Below, piece after piece: positions 1-6,950 of a DNA stretch of 12,421 nucleotides; within the stretch, counting starts at the first letter, position 1, and the number at the start of each line of letters is the position of its first letter. The notes below the pieces were generated by a model. That model ran no database searches. It was not told where the DNA came from and saw only the letters and a program-made list of their open reading frames with translations. Made by a program: the position numbers and the translations under genes. The stretch is from CAYSPU01 sp964432995 (GTDB lineage: Bacteria; Verrucomicrobiota; Verrucomicrobiia; Limisphaerales; JAHDYP01), in NCBI GenBank assembly GCA_964432995.1, contig CAYSPU010000182.1, positions 1 through 12,421 of the forward strand, in the 5' to 3' direction.

Positions 1-471
1 GAAGGCGCCACCGCCCGCCGCATCTCCGCCAGGAGCAACGCGACGCCGCCGGGCGGCCGCGACGTGCGGTTCGTCGCGGCTGATGGAATGCGACTTCCCT
101 TCGTGGACGGCGCGTTTGACCTGGTGACCATCAGCTACGGGCTGCGCAACCTGCCGGACATCCGGGCCGGACTACGAGAGTTGCACCGGGTGCTCCGTCC
201 CGGGGGCCGACTCCTGGTGCTGGACTTTGGGAAGCCGGCCAACCGTTTCTGGCGGGCGATCTACTTCGCTTACTTGCGCGGCCTTGTGCCGTTGTTCGGA
301 CGCGTCTTCTGTGGGGATGCGGACGCCTACGGTTACATCCTGGAATCGCTGCGCGCGTATCCTTCAGCTCCCGAGTTAGCGGCGCAGATGGCAGAGGCGG
401 GGTGGATCGACTTGCGGGTGCACGCGATTCTGGGGGGCATCATGGCGATCCATGAAGGACGCCGCGCCTGA
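1..471 (+). CDS. ubiE: UbiE/MenG-family quinone methyltransferase, C-terminal part (5' end outside window)
   Basis: The frame is open from base 1 and ends in TGA at 469-471, giving about 156 residues. The family is usually about 230-260 residues, so roughly the first third lies outside the window. Visible marks are the acidic SAM-binding stretch FVAADGMRLPF, the YGLRNLPD segment that is near-diagnostic of UbiE/MenG, the RVLRPGGRLLVLDFG segment matching the second family signature with conservative changes, and a C-terminal GGIMAIHEG resembling the usual GG-(V/I)-x-A-x-H-x-G ending. Known role of the family: SAM-dependent C-methylation in menaquinone or ubiquinone synthesis, in the cytoplasm. 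Menaquinone (MenG) is the likelier use if the host is a verrucomicrobium, which is an inference. A GTG at 64 is not the true start, because the fold needs the upstream SAM-binding residues. It converges with the next gene, with 9 bases between the two stops and no visible terminator. Confidence 0.9.
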   Translation, partial: EGATARRISARSNATPPGGRDVRFVAADGMRLPFVDGAFDLVTISYGLRNLPDIRAGLRELHRVLRPGGRLLVLDFGKPANRFWRAIYFAYLRGLVPLFGRVFCGDADAYGYILESLRAYPSAPELAAQMAEAGWIDLRVHAILGGIMAIHEGRRA

Positions 472-480
472 ACTGACCTC

Positions 481-1164
481 TCAGAGACTGAGCTTCCACT
501 CGGCACCCACGCGCAACAGCTTCATGTCCGTCGCCGGGAGTCCTGGAGCAACCTCGACCCGTAGAACGACCTCGTGGTCGGAGCGAGCTTCGCTGCCGAC
601 GATGCGGAAACCGGGGACCATTCTGAACTGCTCCCAAAGGCCTTTCGCGCCTTCCTGGTCGAGCATGCGCTGGAGGGTTTCCAGGCTGCTCCCCGTGTGC
701 ATGGCAAAGAGGCGGTTGGTGTCCTCGTGTTCGATCACCCAGAAGAGCGACTCGAGACTGGCCTCCGGCGTCGACAGACCGGCGAACCGGGCGTCGCGCC
801 GTCGGATCCAGCCCGGCGGCGCCGGCACCCCCTCCACTCCCCCGGCGCCCCCCGCTGCCAGACGTGCCCGCAGCCTGACGTTCTCCTCGCGTACGGCGGA
901 CAGTTCACGTTGGCGTTGGAGCAACTGCGCCACCGCGGCCCGAAGGCGCATCAGTTCGCTCTTCTCCGCATCGCTCAGGCGGGCTGCAGTGGCGTCGGGT
1001 GCCGGTTGGGGCAGCGAGCGTGGCGTCGGAGACTCTAGTGCTGTTCGCAGTCGCCGCGTCTCTGAGCGCAGCGATTCAAGCTGCGCTTGCTGCTGGAGAA
1101 CAGCGCCGACGCCCAGGAGGGCGCCGGCTGCGGCCACAATGGTGACCAGGGAGCGCAGGCTCAC
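481..1164 (-). CDS. membrane-anchored coiled-coil protein of the ECF sigma operon, function unknown
   Basis: This 227-residue protein is the last gene of the sigma operon. It starts at GTG (1164), and GTGA overlaps the stop of the upstream gene by 4 bases, which points to coupled translation. Residues about 5-24 form one hydrophobic segment (membrane anchor or uncleaved signal). Residues about 25-110 are a heptad-like, Arg/Glu/Leu/Gln-rich coiled coil broken by a Pro-rich linker. A globular C-terminal part (about 125-227) begins with a TPEASLESLFWVIEHEDTNR stretch and ends with KLLRVGAEWKLSL. That layout, a helix naming a small number of events followed by beta strands ending in 'W-K', recalls NTF2-like domains; this is a resemblance only. 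The likely topology is a short cytoplasmic end with the bulk in the periplasm. It shares anchor-plus-coiled-coil design with its upstream neighbour, so the two may pair. Function is unknown. Confidence 0.8.
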   Translation of the reverse strand: MSLRSLVTIVAAAGALLGVGAVLQQQAQLESLRSETRRLRTALESPTPRSLPQPAPDATAARLSDAEKSELMRLRAAVAQLLQRQRELSAVREENVRLRARLAAGGAGGVEGVPAPPGWIRRRDARFAGLSTPEASLESLFWVIEHEDTNRLFAMHTGSSLETLQRMLDQEGAKGLWEQFRMVPGFRIVGSEARSDHEVVLRVEVAPGLPATDMKLLRVGAEWKLSL

Positions 1165-2276
1165 GGTTGATCCTCCGATTCGGGTTCGGCGGGCGCGGCA
1201 TTCGTTGAGGCCTGCGGAATCACGATGCCGTAGCGTTCGCGCAACAGCTTGATATGCTCTTCCGGCACGGATCCGGAGTCGGCCGGCGCGACTTGGGGCG
1301 ACCCGCCGTCCGGGGTGACGCCGCCTCGTTCATCGAGCCCGTAGCGGCGGCGCAAGGCCTCGTTCGCTTCCGTGAACGCGCCGGCGGCCAAATCGAGGTA
1401 CAGCTTGCCGTCGACGGTGCGGAACCGTTCAGGATGCGTCTTGGCCAAGCCCTGTTGGACACTGCCATCGCAGAGGGTGACGTTCCCATGGATGGGGCAG
1501 CGGAACATGACGCGCTGGGGTTCAGTTTCTTCCGCCGAGGGTGCCAGATACTCGTAACTCACATTCGCCGTCGTCAACGCCGGCCAACTGGCCGCCACGA
1601 GGCGACCCTCGTCTGACGGACAGACCAGGACCTTCGCCGTGGCGAGCTCGTTGCTCATCGACTGCACGTCCGGCGGGAAGATGTCGCCGTTGTCGGTCGC
1701 CCAAATGCGCGCGGCCAAACCGAGTTGCTTCATGTTGTTCACGCACATGATCAGCTTCGCCTTCTCCCGGGCGGCCACCATCGTTTCGAATTCCTCCGGG
1801 GTGGCCGCGATTCCCGCTTCCAGTTGGGCCTTCAGCTTCTGATTCTCCGTGGCCAACGCCTCCGTCGCCGCGATCTCGGCGGTGAGCTTGGCCACCCGCA
1901 TCCGGAGCTGCTCGATTTCGGCGGTGACGTTCTCCGCAGTGTTTGGCTGCGAGCCGACTGGCACGGTCGCCTTGGCGGGAGCGGGGGCGGGTTGATCGAG
2001 TTGCTGCCGGAGGCTTTCGATAGTGGCGTTCAGCTCTCGGATTTCGGCCTGCTGCACACCGAGTGCGATGATGCTCACGACGGCCACGCCGCCGGTCGCG
2101 AGCGCCAGCCGCCAGCGGCGGAACCAGGGGAGCTCGGCGAGCTGTCCGCGAGCCGGTGCCGCGCCCGGGCTGGGGATAGGCATCTGTTCGAGCAGTTGCT
2201 GGCGCAAGCCAGCCGGCGTCTGAGGCTGCGGCGCCTGACGCAGGGTTCGTTCGATTTCTTCAGGGGTGGGATTCAT
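1161..2276 (-). CDS. membrane/coiled-coil protein with prepilin-like H-x-DG module, in the anti-sigma position
   Basis: A 371-residue protein starting at ATG (2276), with ATGA overlapping the sigma factor stop. Residues 1-50 are a cytoplasm-type segment with PxTPAGLRQQLLEQM, residues about 55-74 are a single transmembrane helix, and about 76-95 and 115-155 are coiled coil. Residues 168-290 look like the pilin-like DUF1559/H-X9-DG group: CVNNMKQLGLAARIWATDNG, then VLVCPSDEG, then CPIHGNVTLCDGSVQ. Cysteines at 178, 219, 260 and 269 sit in this part. The tail holds two similar heptamer-like pieces, LRRRYG (309-314) and LRERYG (345-350), separated by a Gly/Pro-rich linker. Position directly after an ECF sigma gene, plus a short N-terminal cytoplasmic segment before a single helix, suggests a regulator that holds the sigma factor at the membrane. 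No classic zinc-binding anti-sigma motif (HxxxCxxC) is seen, so this role is inferred. Confidence 0.82.
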   Translation of the reverse strand: MNPTPEEIERTLRQAPQPQTPAGLRQQLLEQMPIPSPGAAPARGQLAELPWFRRWRLALATGGVAVVSIIALGVQQAEIRELNATIESLRQQLDQPAPAPAKATVPVGSQPNTAENVTAEIEQLRMRVAKLTAEIAATEALATENQKLKAQLEAGIAATPEEFETMVAAREKAKLIMCVNNMKQLGLAARIWATDNGDIFPPDVQSMSNELATAKVLVCPSDEGRLVAASWPALTTANVSYEYLAPSAEETEPQRVMFRCPIHGNVTLCDGSVQQGLAKTHPERFRTVDGKLYLDLAAGAFTEANEALRRRYGLDERGGVTPDGGSPQVAPADSGSVPEEHIKLLRERYGIVIPQASTNAAPAEPESEDQP

Positions 2277-2851
2277 GGTCTTCGGCTGTAGTTGAGAGTG
2301 GCCGCGGGCTGAGGCCGGTCGGCCACTTGGGAGTGGAGGCGTTCGATGGCACCGCGGAGCCGGTACTTCACCGTGCTGGCCGCTATCCCCAGGACCTCGG
2401 CCGTCTCGTCCAGCGTGAGGCCCTGATAGTAATGGAGATGGACGGCACCCCTGAGGTCAGGTTCCAGTGCCTCGACGGCGGCATAGAGCGTCGACGCCAG
2501 GTCCGAGCGAACGGCTGCGGCGTCCGGGCCGGGTGCGGGGTCGGGGCAGTCCGCCCACCAGTCCTCCGGGCGTGATTCGAGGCGGTGGTTGGCGCGTCGC
2601 CAGTCCTGGTAGACATGGTAGGCGACGCCATGGAGCCACGAACTGAGAGAGGAACGACCGGCAAAGCGGGGCAAAGCCTGCCAGACACGCCCAAAGGCCT
2701 TCTGGGTGAGGTCCGCAGCGTCGGCTTCAGTCCCTGTCAGCCGGCGAAGAAAGGCGTAGAGCGTCGCGTAGAACCGGTCTACCAGATCCGTAGCGGCGCG
2801 CAATTCCCCGCGGCAGACTGCCTTCACCAGGTCGTTCTCGGTGGGATACAT
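2273..2851 (-). CDS. ECF-type RNA polymerase sigma factor
   Basis: A 192-residue sigma factor when started at ATG 2851, which has GGAG at 2857-2860 with a 5-base spacer. A GTG at 2857 would add two residues but overlaps that Shine-Dalgarno, so ATG is preferred. Region 2 spans about residues 20-86: a DLTQKAFGRVWQALPRF stretch equal to the core-polymerase-binding DxxQ part, then SSLSSWLHGVAYHVYQDWRR for -10 recognition. Region 4 spans about 125-175, with LHYYQGLTLDETAEVLGIA followed by STVKYRLRGAIERL, the helix-turn-helix that reads -35. Regions 1.1 and 3 are absent, as expected for ECF factors. It is first in a three-gene operon with the two membrane proteins that follow, so its activity is likely tied to a signal sensed at the membrane. 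The subfamily cannot be fixed from sequence alone. No promoter could be assigned upstream with confidence. Confidence 0.92.
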   Translation of the reverse strand: MYPTENDLVKAVCRGELRAATDLVDRFYATLYAFLRRLTGTEADAADLTQKAFGRVWQALPRFAGRSSLSSWLHGVAYHVYQDWRRANHRLESRPEDWWADCPDPAPGPDAAAVRSDLASTLYAAVEALEPDLRGAVHLHYYQGLTLDETAEVLGIAASTVKYRLRGAIERLHSQVADRPQPAATLNYSRRP

Positions 2852-2856
2852 AGTCA

Positions 2857-2860
2857 CTCC
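2857..2860 (-). promoter_or_regulatory. ribosome binding site of the sigma factor
   Basis: GGAG on the minus strand, 5 bases before ATG 2851. It decides between that ATG and the GTG at 2857, because the GTG start would lie on the site itself. Confidence 0.6.
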
Positions 2861-2953
2861 ATCACTCTACAGGTGAGTCGCACGAACACGGGCAATTGGA
2901 CAAAGGAAAATGCGGCACCGCACGCGAGGCCGGTCTGCGACCTTCCCGGCATC

Positions 2954-2987
2954 TCCGGGCGGGGCGGCTCGCACCGAGGAGCCCGGA
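2954..2987. repeat. nested inverted repeat in the 2852-3163 intergenic stretch
   Basis: Perfect 7-bp arms TCCGGGC (2954-2960) and GCCCGGA (2981-2987) enclose a 20-base loop, which itself contains CTCG/CGAG. There is no T-run on either side, so it is not a textbook intrinsic terminator. It lies between the end of the FHA gene (3164) and the start of the sigma gene (2851), both on the minus strand, and could serve as a weak terminator or transcript-end structure. The rest of 2852-3163 holds no supportable gene. Confidence 0.4.
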
Positions 2988-3052
2988 AATCTGGTGCGCC
3001 GATCCATCGTTAGAGTTCCGGGCTGGGTGCTGTCTCCGATGTGCGTGTTCTC

Positions 3053-3079
3053 GGCGCGCTGCGGAGAGCGCGCCCTACC
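3053..3079. repeat. palindromic repeat ending in GCGCCCTACC (copy 1)
   Basis: GGCGCGCT (3053-3060) pairs perfectly with AGCGCGCC (3067-3074) across the 6-base loop GCGGAG, and is followed by CTACC. The end GCGCCCTACC recurs at 7049-7058, and its complement, starting GGTAGGGCG, occurs at 6951. CGGAG also precedes the end in both copies at a similar distance. This marks a dispersed intergenic repeat family in this genome. It sits 85 bases downstream of the FHA gene's stop. Confidence 0.6.
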
Positions 3080-3163
3080 GCAGGCATCTGGCGCATCGGG
3101 CAGGGCGGTCCTCTGTCCACGCGAGCACCACAGGAGGATGGCACGCGTCGGCGGTGACCGGCT

Positions 3164-4399
3164 TCAGACCCAGGCGAGACGGTCGCGGCAGGCCCAGTAC
3201 ATCACCCCGAGGAGGCGCATCGCAACAACCAGGAGGTAGAGGAACACAAACCACGAAAGCAAGCCCGTCAGGATGGGGATCCGCACGAGGTTCAGGGCCC
3301 ACTGCCCGCCGTAGTTCACCGCAAGTGCCAGAAGCAAGAAACCGCAGACCGTTCCATACTCGAGGGGGATGCGCAGGATCGACGGCATCACCAGCAAGGG
3401 ATTCACTCCTGCCAGACCGTCGGCCATGGAGACTCCCAGCAGTGCCATCGGGAGATAGAGCGCCCCCGCGATCCCGAGGCCGATGGCTGCGGCGAGTGGC
3501 CCCCAGGCCGCCTGCCCCGAGGTCTCCGCCTGGTCCGCCGCGACGAGAGCGAAGCCGATTGCCGGGCCAAAGCACAAGGCAAACAAGCCGAGGAACAACA
3601 GGTAGGGGCGGATGATATCCTCCCACCAATTGCTGAAGTCGGGCCACGAAGGAGTCCGTTCCGCCCCCTGCGCCGAGGTGACCAGGACGCTCTGCACAAA
3701 GGCAAAGAGGTAGCCGCCGCTGAAGATGGCGACCAGGAGGCCCAACACCCCGGCACGCCCGGAAAACGCGTTCAGAACCGCAAAGAACAGCGTGCCGCAG
3801 ATCAGCAGCGCCAAACCATCGCCCCGCAGCGGGTAACCAAACGCCCCGGGCACCTGCGCGTAGAACGAACCCGCCTGCTTCGTCGGTGATCCGACCTGCA
3901 AACCGAACGGCACACAGTGCCCGCCGCATTGGGGACAGAAGTTGAGAGACTTGTCGTGAACCTGCCGCGGGACCAGGCAGGCGGTGCAGAGGAGTCGATG
4001 ACAACGCGGGCACAGCCACTCGGCGGGTGCCTCCGGATGATTGCTGCACATGCTCACTCCGGAGGGCGGCATGGGCGGAACGGCGGTCGAATTGGCGCCA
4101 CTGATCCGCTCAGCCGACTCGACGCGGAAGGGGACGTTGCCGACCTGCAGCGTTTGACCGTGACGCAGGATTGCTTCGGCCACGAGTTGGCCGTCCACCT
4201 GGATGCCGTTGGTGGAATCGAGGTCGCGGACAACGGCGCCTTCGGGGGCCACGGTGATTTCACAGTGCCGGGCGGACACGGAGTCGTCCTCCACGACGAT
4301 CTCGTTCGCGGGATCGCGGCCGATCTGGTAGACGCCGGGCGCGAGATCGACCTCGGTGTGATCCGGAGACCCGGCGGCACGGAATACGAGGCGCACCAT
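3164..4399 (-). CDS. FHA domain, zinc-binding module and multi-pass membrane domain protein
   Basis: A 411-residue protein. I chose ATG 4399 because the FHA domain begins at once (MVRLVFRAAG) and GGAG lies 9 bases upstream; the frame stays open to 4648 but that stretch is repeat and spacer. Residues 1-95 are FHA: GR at 27-28, SARH at 42-45 and STNG at 62-65, the usual phosphothreonine-peptide contacts. Residues about 118-162 are cysteine/histidine-rich (C118, C130, C133, C138, C141, C155, C158, C162), resembling a B-box or zinc ribbon. Residues about 190-411 contain about five or six hydrophobic helices separated by WPDFSNWWEDIIRPYLLF and NPLLVMPSILRIPLEY, resembling DUF4013-type membrane proteins. 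Expected to be an inner-membrane protein with its FHA end in the cytoplasm, binding a Ser/Thr-phosphorylated partner. No kinase or phosphatase gene is in the window, so its partner is unknown. Confidence 0.85.
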   Translation of the reverse strand: MVRLVFRAAGSPDHTEVDLAPGVYQIGRDPANEIVVEDDSVSARHCEITVAPEGAVVRDLDSTNGIQVDGQLVAEAILRHGQTLQVGNVPFRVESAERISGANSTAVPPMPPSGVSMCSNHPEAPAEWLCPRCHRLLCTACLVPRQVHDKSLNFCPQCGGHCVPFGLQVGSPTKQAGSFYAQVPGAFGYPLRGDGLALLICGTLFFAVLNAFSGRAGVLGLLVAIFSGGYLFAFVQSVLVTSAQGAERTPSWPDFSNWWEDIIRPYLLFLGLFALCFGPAIGFALVAADQAETSGQAAWGPLAAAIGLGIAGALYLPMALLGVSMADGLAGVNPLLVMPSILRIPLEYGTVCGFLLLALAVNYGGQWALNLVRIPILTGLLSWFVFLYLLVVAMRLLGVMYWACRDRLAWV

Positions 4400-4408
4400 A
4401 GGCTGCAG

Positions 4409-4412
4409 CTCC
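4409..4412 (-). promoter_or_regulatory. ribosome binding site of the FHA protein
   Basis: GGAG on the minus strand, 9 bases before ATG 4399. It supports the start that puts the FHA domain at the very N-terminus, over the upstream in-frame ATG at 4648. Confidence 0.5.
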
Positions 4413-4471
4413 TGAGTTGCCGAATGCTTACGACAGCGGCCGTCCGTTGGCGACGGGAATTCGGCGGCGAG

Positions 4472-4480
4472 ATTGTAGCA
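4472..4480 (-). promoter_or_regulatory. candidate extended -10 promoter of the FHA gene
   Basis: On the minus strand these bases read TGCTACAAT, matching the extended -10 form TGnTATAAT with one change. No good -35 hexamer lies 16-18 bases upstream, which is common for extended -10 promoters. Transcription would begin near 4465 and leave a leader of about 65 bases before ATG 4399. This would let the FHA gene be read independently of the isomerase-like gene upstream. Confidence 0.4.
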
Positions 4481-4526
4481 GGCAAGGGGACCGCGAGCCC
4501 GGCAGGTCGGCACGACGGCCAATACC

Positions 4527-4558
4527 CCGACTTGCCGACTTGCCGACTCGCCGACTTG
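4527..4558. repeat. four tandem copies of an 8-bp unit
   Basis: CCGACTTG repeats four times (4527, 4535, 4543, 4551); the third copy reads CCGACTCG. It lies 4 bases beyond the stop of the isomerase-like gene and about 46 bases upstream of the -10 candidate of the FHA gene. Eight is not a multiple of three and it lies outside the chosen coding regions. It may be a slippage-prone spacer or a set of protein-binding boxes. Confidence 0.75.
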
Positions 4559-4562
4559 CGGG

Positions 4563-5519
4563 TTAACCCCCGAAGGCCTTGCGCAGAACCGCGATGCTCT
4601 TCGGCACGGCGGTGTCCGGGTTCTCCTTGCCCTCCATTTCGAGGCCAACGTAACCGCGATAGCCGGCTTGGCGGAAGATCTCGGCGATGCGCTTGTACTT
4701 CAGATCCAGCGTATACCATTCGCCGCCGCCGTAGTAGGTCTTGGCCTGGATGTAGGCCGTTTTGGGCGCGATGCGGGCGAGTTGCTCGTAGGGATTCTCG
4801 AGGAAATTGCCGGTGTCGGCCAGCACCCCGAGCCAGGGAGAGTTCACGGCGTCGACAATCCGCAGCAGCCCCGCGGGCGTGCGCGTCAAGCCCCAGTGGT
4901 TCTCCAGGGCCAGGATCACGCCGCAGCGCTCGGCCTTGCGGAGGCACCGTTCGATGCACTCGATGCACCACTTGAACCCTTCGTCCTCGGTGTGGCCGGG
5001 CAAGACGGGTTCGTCGCCCCGGGCCTTCATCAGGTCGTCGAACGAGGGAATCGTGTTCCAGCGACCGGAGTTCAGCCGGATGCAGGGCACGCCCAATTCG
5101 TGGGCAATCTCGATGCACTTGTGCGTATGCTCCACTTGCTGGCGCCGGTAGTCGGGGCTGGGATCGACAAAGTCCTGGTGAATCGAAAGACAAACCAGGT
5201 CGATCCCGCTTCGGAAGGCATGGCGCTTGAGCTTCTGCAGGTAGCCAATCCCGGCATCGGTCAGCGGTTCCTTCTCGCCGATATCCATCTGGCGATGGAG
5301 AATGTCGACGCCTTCCACGCCGATTCGGGCGGCCTTGTCGATGACGGTTTCGATGGGCACGCGGTCCGTTCGGAAGTGCCAGTAGGAGTAGGAGGCGATG
5401 GCGAGCTTGATGCGCGGCGAAGCGGACTTGGAAGCCGCGTGTGCGGCGGTGGCAGGGAGGGCGAGGGCCGCGGCGCCCAAACTCGTGGTAGCCAGAAAGG
5501 ATCGGCGATTGCTGGTCAT
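4563..5519 (-). CDS. Tat-signal sugar phosphate isomerase/epimerase-like TIM-barrel protein
   Basis: A 318-residue protein starting at ATG 5519, where the twin-arginine signal NRRSFLATTSLGAAALALPATAAHA begins at residue 4; cleavage is likely near A28-A29. The frame stays open to 5738 but the Tat signal fixes the start. No clear Shine-Dalgarno is seen. Residues about 37-318 are a xylose-isomerase-like TIM barrel (AP-endonuclease-2 superfamily): KLAIASYSYWHF, GVEGVDIL, ALENHWG (E206), GVLADTGNF (D235), AYIQAKTYYGGGEWY and VGLEMEG (E294). E206, D235 and E294 match metal ligands of the superfamily; the usual histidine in the 'H-x-K' strand is Q258 here. Likely exported folded, probably with its metal, to the periplasm. 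The sugar substrate is unknown. It is divergent from the DUF3472 gene and belongs by content with the glycan genes to its right. Confidence 0.88.
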   Translation of the reverse strand: MTSNRRSFLATTSLGAAALALPATAAHAASKSASPRIKLAIASYSYWHFRTDRVPIETVIDKAARIGVEGVDILHRQMDIGEKEPLTDAGIGYLQKLKRHAFRSGIDLVCLSIHQDFVDPSPDYRRQQVEHTHKCIEIAHELGVPCIRLNSGRWNTIPSFDDLMKARGDEPVLPGHTEDEGFKWCIECIERCLRKAERCGVILALENHWGLTRTPAGLLRIVDAVNSPWLGVLADTGNFLENPYEQLARIAPKTAYIQAKTYYGGGEWYTLDLKYKRIAEIFRQAGYRGYVGLEMEGKENPDTAVPKSIAVLRKAFGG

Positions 5520-5661
5520 AAGATGGCGATGTTGGCGGCGGAACGCTAGCCGCGGGGCGACGGATTGGCAATTCCGGGTTTCAGGCATCCTGCGTTTCAA
5601 GCTCGACCGCCAGGGCGCCCCAAGGCTTGAATGGCCACGGCTGCGGTTCTTGTCAACCCGT
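5520..5661. promoter_or_regulatory. divergent intergenic region between the isomerase-like and DUF3472 genes
   Basis: These 142 bases separate two genes read outward, so promoters for both are expected here. On the minus strand a perfect TTGACA lies at 5651-5656, but the hexamer 17 bases on, CATTCA, is a poor -10. No convincing pair was found for the plus strand. No long operator palindrome is visible. Confidence 0.3.
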
Positions 5662-6912
5662 ATGCGATGCCAGACGATCGTCGTGCTCGCCCTGCTCGCC
5701 TCCGCAGGCCACGCGGAGGTGCGCGTGCCTGCGTTCACTGCCTATACGTTACCGGACGCCGAGGGCGCCCGGATCTCCCGCCGCGGCGTCACGCGTTGGA
5801 TCGACCCGGCGCTCTCGGTGAACTGGTACGGCCAGTTCCAGCGAACAGGCGAAGTCTCCGCCCAGTTCTTCCTGCGCCTGCCCCAGGACGTGGAATCCAG
5901 GCTCAAACTCACCGTGTCGGACCATTCGCGTGAGGCGACGGTCCTGGGGGCCGGGGACGACGTGGCGGTGACGGCGGACTTTGGCGTCTTCCACATTGTG
6001 CAACCCGGCTACCAGCGCTTCGCGCTCACCGCGCTGGGCGGGAAGGGGCGGCCGTTCGGCGACCTCGACGCCCTTCGGCTCGACGGCCCGGCGGTGGTGG
6101 ATGCCCATTTCAACCTGCAGGAGCGCCGCAACGCCGCCTCGGTACATCTGATGTACCCCGTGGCGGCCGAGGTGAACATCGCGGTGTTCTACTGTGAGGT
6201 GACGGCGGTCGACGATCCGACGGCGACCTTCTACATGGCGTGCGGCTGGCATCGCGGCTACTTCGGAATGCAGGTCAACAGCGCCACCGAAAGGCGGATC
6301 ATCTTCTCCGTGTGGGACAGCGGCGACGAGGCGGTGGATCGCGACAAGGTGGCGGCCGAGAACCGGGTTCAACTGCTCGGCAAGGGCGACGGGGTCTACT
6401 CGGGTGACTTTGGCAACGAGGGCACCGGCGGCCACAGCCATCTGAAATACCCCTGGAAGACCGGCACCAAGCAACGGTTCCTCGTCACCGCCCAGCCCAC
6501 AAACACGACCTTCACCGTCTTCTCCGGCTACTACTTCCACCCGGACAGCCGGAAGTGGATGCTGATCTCGTCCTGGAAGGCACCCCGCGAAGGCGGCTGG
6601 CTGAAGCGTCCCCACAGCTTCAGCGAGAACTTCTGGGGCAGCAACGGCCATCTCCGCCGCAAGGCGCTTTACGGCAACCAGTGGATTCGGCGTGATACTG
6701 GCGAATGGGTGGAGTTGACCGCGGCGAGCTTCAGTCACGATCCCACCGGCCGCCGCGATCGCTTGGACCGTTTCATGGGCGTCGAAGACGGTCAATTCTT
6801 CTTGAGCCACGGCGGTTTTGTGGAGGGATTCACCAAATACGGCGAGACGTTCTCCCGCCCCGCCACCGGTCAGGCCCCGGGCGATATCATCCTGCCCGCC
6901 GCCTTTCCATGA
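5662..6912 (+). CDS. secreted DUF5077/DUF3472-type protein
   Basis: A 416-residue protein. ATG 5662 is chosen because residues 1-18 form a compact signal peptide (TIVVLALLASAGHA, cleaved before EV); upstream in-frame starts would only add antisense sequence of the neighbouring gene. Residues about 22-150 fit the beta-sandwich DUF5077 (WIDPALSVNWYGQF, ADFGVFHIVQPGYQRFALTA). Residues about 185-375 fit DUF3472: FYMACGWHRGYFGMQVNS, RRIIFSVWDSG, VYSGDFGNEGTGGHSH, then FSGYYFHPDSRKWMLISSWKAP. The family is often found beside glycosidases in Bacteroidota, Planctomycetota and Verrucomicrobiota and has no settled biochemical role; carbohydrate binding or breakdown is a fair guess. The stop overlaps an in-frame ATG (ATGA at 6909-6912) of the open frame that leads into the GH2 gene. 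No Shine-Dalgarno is evident. Confidence 0.85.
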   Translation: MRCQTIVVLALLASAGHAEVRVPAFTAYTLPDAEGARISRRGVTRWIDPALSVNWYGQFQRTGEVSAQFFLRLPQDVESRLKLTVSDHSREATVLGAGDDVAVTADFGVFHIVQPGYQRFALTALGGKGRPFGDLDALRLDGPAVVDAHFNLQERRNAASVHLMYPVAAEVNIAVFYCEVTAVDDPTATFYMACGWHRGYFGMQVNSATERRIIFSVWDSGDEAVDRDKVAAENRVQLLGKGDGVYSGDFGNEGTGGHSHLKYPWKTGTKQRFLVTAQPTNTTFTVFSGYYFHPDSRKWMLISSWKAPREGGWLKRPHSFSENFWGSNGHLRRKALYGNQWIRRDTGEWVELTAASFSHDPTGRRDRLDRFMGVEDGQFFLSHGGFVEGFTKYGETFSRPATGQAPGDIILPAAFP

Positions 6913-6950
6913 ATTCCCCTTTCCGTTCTGGGATGCCACTTCGCATGGAA

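Noticed and set aside
452..1252. 266-codon plus-strand frame
   Set aside because: Overlaps the end of the methyltransferase and is antisense to the operon gene with the 4-bp overlap; composition is Arg/Ser-rich shadow.
2954..2987. Intrinsic terminator for the FHA gene
   Set aside because: The stem is present but there is no T-run on the minus strand, and it is about 180 bases beyond the stop; kept only as an inverted repeat.
4400..4648. N-terminal extension of the FHA protein to the ATG at 4648
   Set aside because: It would encode antisense-like, repeat-derived and Arg/Cys-rich sequence; the FHA domain and ribosome site fix the start at 4399.
4054..5571. 505-codon open frame on the minus strand in a different frame
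   Set aside because: It crosses two genes and the gap between them; the Tat-signal TIM barrel and the FHA protein in the neighbouring frame explain the same DNA.
5749..6939. 396-codon open frame on the minus strand
   Set aside because: Antisense to the DUF3472-type gene and low in recognisable features.
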